The notes below the pieces were generated by a model. The model saw only the letters and a program-made list of their open reading frames with translations, had not been told where the DNA came from and did not search any database. A program made the position numbers and the translations under genes. Positions 30,901 to 42,300 of a stretch of 64,000 bases of DNA are shown here, piece after piece (position 1 is the stretch's first letter; each line of letters begins with the position of its first letter). Location: positions 16,049,802-16,113,801 of the forward strand of contig NC_087064.1 in assembly GCF_963678635.1 (NCBI RefSeq), in the 5' to 3' direction. Source of the stretch: Symsagittifera roscoffensis (taxonomy: Eukaryota > Xenacoelomorpha > Acoela > Convolutidae).

Positions 30901-32998
30901 CCCGGCCAATTTTTTTTTAATTAGAAAAGTTTCGAAACTTGATCTGATTTTTTTCTCTTTTTTGTTTGTTATCAAAAGCAAAGAACGTAGTGAAGACTCT
31001 TATATATGTCTTGTGGTTTTTTTCAGGAAAAAGTCTTAAAATATTGATGCACTTAGGTATAATGCTCTTTTTGAGTTCAAATAAAATTCATCTGCTGAAA
31101 GTGACGTAAATAGCACTCTCCAAATACGAACGTGAACAATTTCTAGTTTCGAAAGTGGAATTTTCCTGCGTAACAAGTTTTACTCTATTTTTTTTGTAGA
31201 TAAGGTGACATGGACTTCGGAAAAATACTTTTTAAAATTTTTACCTTTGTTTTTAGAAAATTGCCAAAAACTAAACAGCTAAATCTGATTTTATGGGTTC
31301 AATCTTAAAATCCGGGTGCAGAAATCTTCAATTTAAAGATCAGGGTATGGAGAGCTGATGCTATTCCCATACTTTAGTAGAGGAAAGATTATTGATATAA
31401 GAAAAGTCAAATTTTTGGTCTATTTTTGGAATCTTGTTCTTTTTTTCGATAACTACGCGGCGAAATCTGAAATAAAGGCTTCAATGGCAAGAGCAATGTG
31501 TAATTTTTTTCCTTTAGATAAGCGGTCAATCCCCTACTTCAGCATATAAACTCAAGGTTTGGCAAAAAGCCCATTTTTTTAATTTTGAAAATTACGATTT
31601 TCCGTATCAGTAAAATATTTAGTTTAAAAAAATTAAGTACAGGTAGAACCAGCATTAGCGGGTCCAATAGTTTGCTTCCAAGCGTACGTGGCGCTGATGC
31701 GAGGACCTAGAACTCTTAATCAACAGTTCGGATATTCAAATCTGCAACATTTAAGTAGTTTTTTTTGGTCGAATTTTTGCTGCATAACAATGGCAGTTTG
31801 ATAGAAATTGTAGCTGCTTCATTGTAGGCTAGTGATAGTAAAAAAACAAGCGGTCATGGAGCAGATATGAGAACGTGATACTCTTGATTCACAATGATTT
31901 TTGTTTCAAGATGTATTTGAATCTTTTCCTTATTTCCCTTTGTTTTGCCTTTGTATAAATCTTTCTTGCATTTTCCTCGCTTGTGTTTGCGAGGAAACAC
32001 AAGCGAGGAATTTCCCAGCGGAATAAAAACTTCACCTATTGATCCAGCTTTCTCAAGATGGGTTCATGTTATCAAAAAAGCGCCAATCATAAATTTTTCT
32101 AGAAATTCAAAGAGCTTAAAGGGCATCTATTTGTTTCTTTGAAATTCGAAAGCTGAGATTTTTTCAACGAAATAAGTGTTTTTTTTGCGTTCATTACTCT
32201 TTTCCAATCTTCGATTGGCCATGTTTCTTTTTCTGAAGACAACTGTTGTCGATTATACCTAATTTAATAATTTTTTATGCGCTTGTATTGTTTTATCATC
32301 ATAACACATGCAGACAACGATACTTATTTGAAGAACGTCTATTGTAGTTTTTGTGAATATGGTTGAACATTTTGTGCTTCTTGCACAGCACCCGACTATC
32401 ATTGTTATCTTTTTAAAATATATTATCTTAGGTCTGAAGGACTTGAAAGTGTCCGACAGAGGTATCATCTGGAACACTGACCTGGTGGAGACACTGGAGC
32501 TGCAGAACCTCATGCTCCTCTCGTCACAGACCCTCTACTCGGCCGAGGCCAGGAAGGAGTCCAGAGGTGCACATGCCAGGGACGACTTCCCAGGTTCAAA
32601 TCGTGTATTGTCATAAAACTATTCAATGCTTTCTAGTTGCAGCGTCCAATTATTAGCCTTGATACATTATCTTAAATAAAGATACAAACGTTCTGATGCG
32701 AACATTTTCAGTTGTGCAGGATTGTCTTTTTTCTACAGAGATCATAAGATTCAACTGAAAGTTTTGTAAAAAAAAACTTGTTTTGTTTTCGCTGACAGAC
32801 CGAATTGACGAATATGACTACTCTAAACCCGTCGATGGCCAGACCAAAATACCATTTGAGAAGCACTGGAGGAAACACACTCTGACGTACCAGGACCCGG
32901 AGTCAGGCAAGGTCACTATGGAATACCGACCTGTGATTGACTTGACCTTGGACGAGAAGGAATGCCCCACTATCCCACCGAAGATCAGATCCTACTAA
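24928..32998 (+). CDS. SDHA: Succinate dehydrogenase flavoprotein subunit, 10 exons
   Basis: Exons: 24928-25135, 25383-25559, 26521-26724, 27576-27806, 28107-28346, 28577-28776, 29113-29284, 29652-29852, 32432-32593, 32799-32998. All have GT-AG borders with consistent phases and sum to 1,995 nt (664 residues), exactly the human length. The N-terminus ([20 protein letters not shown]) is a typical mitochondrial presequence. FAD-binding features are [16 protein letters not shown], the covalent-FAD histidine in [10 protein letters not shown] (residue 99) and VLATGGYGR. Other signatures are [53 protein letters not shown] and [20 protein letters not shown]. It oxidises succinate in complex II on the matrix side of the inner membrane. 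Introns 2, 3 and 8 carry dispersed repeats. The next gene begins 316 bp downstream. Confidence 0.97.
25800..26500. repeat. Dispersed repeat in SDHA intron 2, with (GA)n and TGATATATCA
   Basis: The segment TTTTCCGACCATTTGGAAAATGG..GGAACTTTGTATT, a (GA)n microsatellite at 26010-26031 and GAGTGATATATCATATTAAA at 26034 resemble 30,620-30,790 in intron 8. A family A core (GAAAAACTACCCT) lies near 26,419. No gene is seen. Confidence 0.65.
26930..27480. repeat. Composite repeat with a tRNA-like segment in SDHA intron 3
   Basis: It begins with a TACACTAAC..GTAGTGTA inverted repeat (about 26,931-26,961). It continues with AGCTGCTTTATTTGTGG and a tRNA-like stretch (27330-27395, box-B-like GGATCGAGTTTTC), and ends in the GCGAAGC hairpin at 27457-27474. 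The same module order is found elsewhere in the window. Confidence 0.55.
31681..31750 (+). repeat. Degenerate tRNA-like module (SINE-type)
   Basis: AGCGTACGTGGCGCTGATGC resembles an A box and GGATATTCAAATCTG a decayed B box. A closely related module lies at 63315-63382, with a T-run and TTGGTCGAATTTTTGCTGC directly after both. It is not a functional tRNA. Confidence 0.5.
31975..32008. repeat. Perfect 14-bp inverted repeat
   Basis: CCTCGCTTGTGTTT and AAACACAAGCGAGG flank a 6-base loop GCGAGG. The left arm is the CTTGTGTTTGCG start that elsewhere precedes the GCGAAGC hairpin (for example 63,618). Confidence 0.9.
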
Positions 32999-33210
32999 GG
33001 ATGATTAATATAACTGACTGAAAAACATGATCAATGAATGAGACTTATTCTACTTTCGCTCTGAGAGTTCATAGATGAGATTACCTCAGCTAACGTGTAA
33101 ATGAATAGTTGATTGAATAGAGTTAGATATAAAAAATAATCCTTCTTTGAATCGATTATTTAATCCAAACGTTCCGATAAAAACTTTGAAACACAAGGAG
33201 GAACCGTTTT

Positions 33211-33224
33211 TTCTACTGTTTCAG
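33211..33224 (+). promoter_or_regulatory. 3' splice acceptor upstream of the UBE4B start
   Basis: TTTTTTCTACTGTTTCAG ends 226 bp after the SDHA stop and 90 bp before the chosen UBE4B start. The leader between contains one out-of-frame ATG (33,234). Confidence 0.5.
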
Positions 33225-33313
33225 ATACAACATAATGTCTGGAACTTGATTTCGTTAGCAACGCAGTTATATCTATTGACTAAAGAGCTGCATTTGACTT
33301 GTATTTTTGCGCA

Positions 33314-36300
33314 ATGGGGGATACAGAAGAAAGCAATGGTAGCTCGCAGCCAGCTGAAGTTGCGATGGACTCGAATCCAAGTGAGCAGAATGCTCCAACT
33401 CCTCTAGCCACCCAGACCAGCAGGCCTGCTCTGGATGCGGATGAAATGAGGAGGAGGCGACTGGCGAAAATAGGCGGAACTACACCTGCAGTAAGTGCAA
33501 TTCGGGTCTGCCGTTTTGGAGATTTCGTCTAATTTGAAACTAGGAGAGCTGGTTGCTGTGCAATTAGCACATGTTCCAACTACGCTCATTTGCAGTTAAA
33601 ATTATATTATGAAGAAAAACAAGACAGAATATATATTTTAAATTTTTGTTTAGATATGAGCAGGGAATGAATTGGATAATAAGCTACAAGACTAGATTAT
33701 AATAGTCAAGATTACTTTGGATTAATTAGGTTTCCAGGACTTCCGATTTTTTGGAATCCGCATTATGGTATTTTTGGAATTAAAAAAGAACTTAAGAGCC
33801 AGTATTCTGAAAATCGGTTAATGTTATCAAAAAGCGATTATAAATATTCATGAGCTTTAAGGTGATATGTTTTTTTTTCTTTAAAAATTTGAAGTTTTTA
33901 AACGTCAATCATTTTTTGGCCTTGAGTTCATTGGTACTGTTCCAATTTTCTATAACCTTTGTTAATGGTGCAGTCAAAAAACTATAGCTGATTTCACGAA
34001 TTTCGAAGTCTTTTTGGATGAAGCCAACTTGTCGCTCAATTCCATATTTTTCATTGGGCTTCCAAAACAACGTTTGTTGACAATTTACGTTCTCAAAAAG
34101 AAACGAACAATTTTGAAAACATTTGAATACAAAGCAAGTTTGCTAACGAAGTTTTTTTTGACAAATTTTCAGTGCTGAATTGCTGTCATTTGCTCTACTT
34201 TGTTTTAATGCTTTTAAAAGTGTTTTGCATCGAGACCGCCTCAGCTTTTTCACGTTCTGCAACTTTTTTTCTGCGCTTTTAGTCTTAACTTTTTGTTTTA
34301 GACACAACCTGCTAAATCTGCCGTGCTCAACCCGGTAACGGATTTGTCGCAGTCCATCATCCAACCAGTAGCCAAACTGCCACGCAACCGAACAGAAACA
34401 ACGCAATCTCTCAGGACTACCTCCGTTCCAAAAATGGCCACACCTAATTGCGAAGAATCTATGCTTAAAATTGCACGATCGGTTTGCGGGCCGAGTGTCA
34501 AGTTTGAGACAAGTATGACCGAAGATATATTTTCGGCTAATCCTGCTTCGGTATTAGGAAGTTTAATTTTGGAATCGTGTCAAAGAGTTTATACAGAAAC
34601 GAGTAGAGAAAACGATACGCTTAAAAGGGCAGCTGGTTCTAGTTCTAATGTGAAATCATACAGCTGCCTGAAATTTCTTTTTGAACTCCATCAAAGTGCT
34701 ATTCGAAAAAAGAACCAACTGAAAGGAATGAATGCTGACGAAAGTTTGAAGAAAAAAATTGAACTTGTGGCGTATATTGAAAAAGCTTCGCTTCGCTTTT
34801 CGGTGCTAGTCCTCAATAATTATTTTGCAAAGGATGCGGACTCATTTTGCGACCCTTGCAATTCCGTGTTGTATCACCTCATAGTGGAAAACAACTCAGC
34901 GTGGGACTTCATGGTGGCAATTTGTTCAATTGTTAAAACAGAGTTTCCTGAACAAGTTTTCACCGAAGTTTTCAGCTCGCTTCTGCAGACCATTTCGTTC
35001 AAAATTTCAGTAGATAGTTCGGTCAATAATCCATCTTCATCGAACGCGCTTGATATGATGTGCAACCTATTAGAGATGCAGGTGGATGTCCTGTCTGAGA
35101 AAGTGGTCTGCAAACCATTCGTGGAGTTGACTGTGAAGCAGGAAAACTGGTTACCGGCGCCTTTGACGGCAGCTGAAGGACGGGAAATCCAGAGGCTCTC
35201 CTTTTTGGGTCCTTTTCTAAGTGTGTCTTGTTTGAACGAAGACGACCCTCTTTTTGCAACGTCGGTGGTTCCCGGAGGCCTAGAAGATTTTAAAGATCTG
35301 GTCATCTTCAAAAAGATCCAACAGATTGTTTACCAGCTAAGGTAAGAAAAAAATTTTCTCTGTGAGAAAGCGTTTTTTGAAATTGCTTTTAAGCATTTAT
35401 CAATGAAAAATGAAGCCTTCTATTTGTTTGAATATGGGTTCGTCTTTTGTCCTAAAATTTACAAGTGTTTGAATCGTGAATTTACAAGTGTTTGAGCCCA
35501 ACTAGCAGAATTTTGCAGCATCCTTTCTGACTGATGAATATTTATATTTTTCTTATGGTGCCTTATAATGCTGAATTTTTATATTGCAAGTGTGGTAAAA
35601 GTGCAAGTTTTTGTCAGATTTCTCCAAGAATTAAGATTTGTTGGTTAGAACGAAGCAGCACCTAATAGTACGTACTCTTCTGGTGAATCAATCGACACGT
35701 GCAAATACACTTGACCTGTTGGCCAACTTCCTCACTCGCAACATGAAGAGAGCCCAGTTCCAGCCGGACTCATCCACGTTGGCAACTCATGGATTCATGC
35801 TCAACTTCCTCTACATATTGTGCGAACTGGAGACGAAAGTAAGTTATTAGCGTTTAGTAGTCCAAGTAAACCCAAAATGTAATTAAATGAGAAGGAAATT
35901 TAAAAAAGAGCTCCTATTTCCGACCCTAAACTAAGTTTTTCGTCTTATTTAATTCGGAGGTTACTTTTCAATTTCGATTGATGGACGATCAAGTTTAAAC
36001 CTATTCATAAGCTGCTCATTGAAAATAACTTTTTCCAAATATTTCAATCTTTTTCAATAATTTTTACACTGAGCGATCATCCCTATCTCTGCTCAGCGTT
36101 TGAGCACTTAAAGAAGAGCTTATTTAAATCTTCATTTTTCATCTCAGGGTTTGCATTTTATGACATGGTTACAGGTGACGTTGGACAAAGTTGATGCGAA
36201 CTATCTGGTGCATCCCAGAAGTAGATTCGATTTGTCCAACGAGAGTCTCCTCAGGATGTCTTCTCCTGAGTTGGCCGAGTACCGCGACTCCATCAAGGAC

Positions 36301-39300
36301 GACGGAACTGCTCCCAGATTCCCCACTGAGTGTTTCTTCTTCACCCTCTACGGAAGCCACCTCTGCTTCATTCCTGTCATCAAACACTACACCAATGTGA
36401 GTTCCGTATATCCATGATTGCTTAACAGTGAATGAATGAAGTTGTTGTCACTTATTTTGATCTTGATGATTTTTTATGTGTAAAAGGACAGTGATTTTCA
36501 CGTTCATAGGTATTGATGATTTTTTAGGAGAAAGTCGTAAATTGCTCATTGCTCTAATAACTACAGAAGTGCATAATCATACATATTAATGCATTTATAC
36601 ATGCACTTAAGTATATATGCACTTTTTGAGTTCAATTCAACTTCATTTGATTTTTCAATTCAATTCAACTTTAAAAAGGGCAAATTGCGCTCTCGAATTA
36701 CGAAAGCGGAAAAGATGCAAAAAATTGCGCAATCGAAATACAAAAGCGGAAATGATGCGAAAAATTGCGCTCTCGAATTACGAAAGCGGAAATGATGCGA
36801 ATAAAAATTTTAACCCTTGATCCTTTTTTTATTTAAAGAAATCGAAGTTAATATAATCAGTTCTTGAAATTCAAACAGCTTTAACCAGATATATTTTTTT
36901 CTTCAAAATTGGAAAATTTTCAGTCAACATTTTTCGGTTTTCTTGTTTCTCTGACAATTTAAACTCGCAAAATAAGTGTCTTGTAATTGGCAACTAGACT
37001 TTTTTCCGCAGTTAACGTTTCTTACAAATTTTCAATTAGCTTTATTATTGAATCTTTGCACATGCGAAAGCAAGTGTCTTGTAGTTGGGAACTAGGACCT
37101 TTTCCCCTAAACGACTTTTTAACACATCTTAATTGCTTTACTATTGAAGCTTTTTAACTTTCAGGCTCGTTCCCACTTCACTTCGTCTTGAGGTAACGCC
37201 GTTGACTTTGTACCCTGAGGTCAGGGGTGAGTCCCGGATGGACCTTGTTTTTTTTTCTGTATCTATGCAGCAATTAAAATTTTTCTAGCAAAAAATTAAT
37301 TGCCGTATTTTCCTATGTCTAATAATGTTTTGTCGGCTTGGTTGCCAAATCAGGGATTTTGCTTGGGCTCTAAGCATTTTTCATTGTAGTTGCAAGCAAA
37401 ACTGTTATACAATGTATTTTTAGGGGGACCTGAGTAATTTTTGAGGCCACTTGTGTATGCTCAAAAATTGTCGGCTTTGTTTCGTACCGTTGCTAATTGT
37501 ATAATCAAGCATTTGGAATTTTTGCTTAAATTTTTATTTTATTGAGACTTGCGAAAAATTCAGTTTTGGTAATTTTTCGACTTTTTATGTTTTTCATGTT
37601 TGTTTTATCGCAAGTGATGCGAAGCTTCACTTCGCCTCTGTGTAACAATTTCCAAATTCTTCCGTACTTGGTCTAAATAAAACGCCTAAAATCTCACCCT
37701 AAAATCTGGGATCAAATCCCGGTCGGACCTTGTGCTTTTTTCTGCATGTATAAATTGATTTGTTCGATTTTTGTTTATTTGCTCAAATTTGTCGGCTTTG
37801 TTGCCACATCACGGATTTTCTTGTGCAGTAAGCAAGTATTAAGCTAGTTGCAGGTGTTGTTATTAGTAGATTAAGATAATTCTTGGAGCTTTTTAAACAC
37901 TTAAAATCAATTTTTTGGATCAGCTGATGGTTGCTCAAAGAATGTCTGCCCTTCAAAAGAGAGTATCAATGGAAGGACACCCTCCTCACCTAGTCTCTTT
38001 TTACTTTTACTTTAACCCTTTGTCTACAGCCTTCGAAAAAGTGCAGAGTCCATTTTTTTAAATTACACATTTTGTCGCACATCAGTATTACAAATTCAAA
38101 AATGTCAAACACATACCTCGAGCCTTAGCTGGGCTCCTAGTTGTCTTTATTCGTTTGTGCTGTTTTACAAGCTCCGATTCGTCTTTGTGTCACACTTGCA
38201 AAAGTAGGGGTAATGCAACCTGATGATTGATTTAATCCTGTAAAAAAATTGTTCTTTTTTGCGGGACTCATCGCCATAGCTGAACAGATACAGGCAGAAT
38301 TTTTGCCTTTCGAATACCCCTCTATTCGAAGTTCATTTCTTAATGAAATCAATGAATGCATTGAAAACATTTAATTTGGTCGTGATGATTTTATTTTTTG
38401 TTTTTTTCTTGAAAAGTTGCGCCAACTTTGATTTTTTGCAGTTTATGACTTTGATTTCTTTTCAAGTTCAATTCAACTTCATCACTTAATAAAAGAAAGC
38501 AAATTACACTCTCCAGTAAGGAAAAGAAAGCTTGAAATTTCAATTTAAGGTATCCCAACGGAACAAAAATTTACCAATTCATCTGGTTTTTAATTGGCTA
38601 TTTAAAAAAAAAGAATGAATCATAAAATAGTCGTGACATCTAGAGAGCTATTCTGTTTTACTTGATATCATTGACTCTGTTTGTTGGCTATGTTTTTACT
38701 GGTTTTAGATTACCGACTTCGATTTTGTATTTTGAAGAGCCGATGAGCATAGTTCAGACTCTAATTTAGTTCGCAATGTTTTTTTTGTTTAGTTTTTTTT
38801 TTTCATAAAGTTTTAGGCTCAAATTTATTTTTTCGCAGTTTGACTTTGGAGTTTTTTAAGTGTAGTTCATTTCGTTTGTTTAAAGCAAACCAAACTCCAC
38901 TATCGAACAGCAAAAGTGAAAGGTCACCAAAAACGATCTACTTCGAGGTTCGAAATTTTCAGATTTCCAAGCGAAATAAAAATTTAATTATTAATCCAGC
39001 TTTCTCTGATTGGGTTAATTGAATCAAAAAATTATCCATGATAAGTTGTTTTTAAAAATTCAAAGGGATTCAAAGGCATCTAATTTTTTCTCTTTACTTG
39101 CGTTCATTGACTTATTCTGGAAAAGTCTTTAAATTTCTTCATGCTCCAAATTTGTTTTTTTTTTCGCGATTTGACCTTGATTGTTTTTTAAGTTCAGTTA
39201 AAAGGAAACCAAACACCACTATCGAACGTGATCTAACGAAAAACGTGATCTACTTCTAGCGTCTCATTCTTTTTCCATTGGTTTCGACGTCTGCTATATC

Positions 39301-42300
39301 GGCTTAGTTGCCTCCAATTGCGGTTTTTGCAGGGCAAAAAATCTTCATGATTATAGATTTTAATTGGCCTCTGTGTACATTTTTGTTCACGATCAACTTA
39401 GGTTTTTTCGCTTGACTTCTGATATCTAAAATTTACACCCCTAATTTTGCTTTTTTTTGCGTGAATTTCGATTGCAAAAATAAAGGCAGATTTTGTTCTA
39501 TATTTACGAATGTGCAATGGCGCAAAAACAGGAATGGTTTCTAGTTTGAAAATATATTTTAGTTTTCATAGATTCTAGAAAAATAAAAAAAGTTATCTGT
39601 TGATCCAGTTTTTCTCTGTGTGGGTTACTTCTATCAAAAAGTCAATTAAAAAAAGATTGATGAAATTCAATGAGCTTTAAAGTGATGTGTAATTTTTTTT
39701 TGAAATACGAAAGCTGAAAATTGTTTCATTAATTTTCAATATTTTAAATTTCTGTCTTATTCATTGACAATTTACTTTGCGTCTGTTGGCTATGTTTATA
39801 TCAACAACCTTAATTCAAAAGAGAAGCAGGAAAACCAGCAAAAAGCTTATCGAACACAATTCAACTATATAAACTCACAAATAGTCTTTCTATTTGAGGA
39901 ACCATGTCTGTTTTTTCATGGAAATTTATTTGAATGAAGCGTAGAAAAAGATTAATCATACTCATTGTCATTGTCAAAGACGTTCAAGAACGGCATAAAT
40001 AGGTTGAAATTGCAGTGAAAACTTATTTACTTAGTTGTGCTGATAGCTATTTTAATATTCGCTTTAAGATATTTATGAAATGTAGTCACACTGATATTTT
40101 GTAGGTGATGCGAACTTACAAGCAGATGAAGGCAGTTTTGACAGAGGCGGAGAAACAGCAGGACCGTATGTCCAACTCATTTGTGCAGAACAGACTGCGT
40201 GAGTTGAGACAACAGCTGGAGAGCTACTACAGGAGTGCAGTTACTCTGGGTGCGGTGTTAGCAGAGGAGAATCTTTTGGGACTCATGTTCCACTACTACT
40301 CCAAGGTAGATAAAACTCTAGAAACAGTACTTTACTTTTTGATACCCAGCAACTTGTATGCCAGTCGGATCATTAGAAAACGAAAGTATAAACGATAGGT
40401 CCCGCAATGTTTGAGAAAAGGACTCCCTCTAAACGATATTCAATTAACTCCCTCGTTTTCTCCGACAATTGGTAACCAATCTGTTTATAAGGATCCCCAG
40501 TTTCATGCTTGTAATAAGGCCCAGTATTTGTTGGGCATTAAAGGAATGAAAGAGATATGGATTCTGGACCAGAGTTTCTTATCCCAGATGCTCTCTGGTA
40601 TTCTCGTACGATAGCTATGTTGACCGCATGTAGCCGTAAGGGTAGGAGTAATCAGTTAAATTGACCTGGCGAAGCTGCGAATTTCTTCTGGTGGTTATTA
40701 TGATCAAACAACTTCAAATTTAGGTCATGGATCTGATCTTGTCAATGGTATCCGCCCCTGACTCCTCGAAAGGACTTTTCGGCCAAGTCAAGACACCAAC
40801 TTTGCCCTTAGCTGAAGAAGTGCCCAAATCATTCGCTTCTTTTCCCGCTTTTGTCATTGAAGATATCGCGGATTACATCACCTACGTTGTCAGGTGAGAT
40901 ATTTCTCAGTCATTTAAAAATAGAACAATACTTTTATTTGTAACGAAAACTATAAAAATGATGTAATCTTCGCAATCATAAGCTTACAAACTATTACGGC
41001 TATAATGAAGACTTGAGGAATGATTTAGTTGAGCATGAAAATAAGCTGCATCTAATGAATTATTAATGATCCTTTCTTATGCAGTGTGTAATAGTATCTT
41101 GTGCTCTATGTGAATTTTTTTTGAGAATAATGATGTTTTTGCCAACCTGAATACATTTTTCTTCTGATAGGAATGCCCCCAAAACCGTTTCCTCAGACCA
41201 GAACAGTTCTCGCTCTCTCGTGAACTTCCTGGTGACGTTTGCCTGCAGTCCCAACTACATATCGAATCCCTACCTTGTGGCCAAAGTGGTTGAGATCATT
41301 TTCCTGCTGAATCCTGGCAACTCACAATCGCCTAATACGTTAGTATTCGCTGTTTATTTGAAACAAGATTTTCCATCAAATTTAGGCAGGGAAAGTCCAA
41401 ACCATTATACGAGAATTTTTTCAACTGAGACAGAGCGGGTTATGATGGTTTGTAGTTTAAATGCTGGTCCACAAAAAGTAACGCGAATTTTTATTTCGAT
41501 CTTAGATGCTGCCATCCATAACAAAAACACTGTTCGTTAAGAATGGTATTGCCAATGTCTTGAGAAACAACCATAGACTTCGTCGTGTCAACGAAAAATC
41601 CCGGCGAACATTTTTCGGATTTAACATATGATAAACAACATCTACTTGCAAATTGGGCTACAAGTGTAAACAATTTTTTTTGGGTTAGGCTCTACCAGCA
41701 AATTCTGGACCACAAAGAGGCCATAGACCACTTCGCGCCCAGTCTCATCCACTTCTACGTGGCCATAGAGTCCACTGGGAGCAGCAACGAGTTCTACGAC
41801 AAATTCTCTATCAGATATCACTTGACCATTATTTTCATGTCCATGTGGAACAACCCCACACACAAGGTAAAAGGGTTGAGCACAATTGCAACTTCTTTTT
41901 TCCTGTTTATCACTGGTATTTTATAGTTACAATGGTAATTACAGCTCCCGGTACTGCGTGGTCTTAAAATCAAACTGAAGAACCAAATAGAATTCAGAAT
42001 ACTAACTTTGTCTTTCGTTTGGTAATCTTTCAAAGTTATCTGTTGCATGTCCTTAAAAAAGTTGTTTGCGTCTAGTGTGGCTGAGCCTGATTGTAATGAT
42101 CAAATGCTTACGTTTTTGGTTGTTGGGATTGTATCAGAGGCGGAATTGATAGCCTTGATCCGATACATGCTGTGATTTTTCCAATTATGTTCCCATACCC
42201 TGAAGTGTTGCCAATCAGAGGCTCAAAACGGAGTATAGTGGGAAATAAACGGATAGTTCGCGGCGAAATTTCAACTTGTGCAGTTCAATAGATGTCATTG

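Larger units (their letters stand above)
29853..32431. repeat. SDHA intron 8: mosaic of dispersed repeats
   Basis: It contains, left to right: a GCGAAGCTCAGCTTCGC hairpin (30470-30486), the TGATATATCA module (30729), part of the roughly 350-bp dispersed repeat (30,970-31,160), family A units (about 31,270 and 31,450), and a composite with tRNA-like segments (31,560-32,010). A second end of the 350-bp repeat with hairpin CCAATCTTCGATTGG lies at 32204-32218. No gene is seen. Confidence 0.7.

Noticed and set aside
34143-34406. Minus-strand open frames overlapping UBE4B exon 2 and its intron
   Set aside because: Shadows of, or adjacent to, a well-supported exon; no family resemblance.
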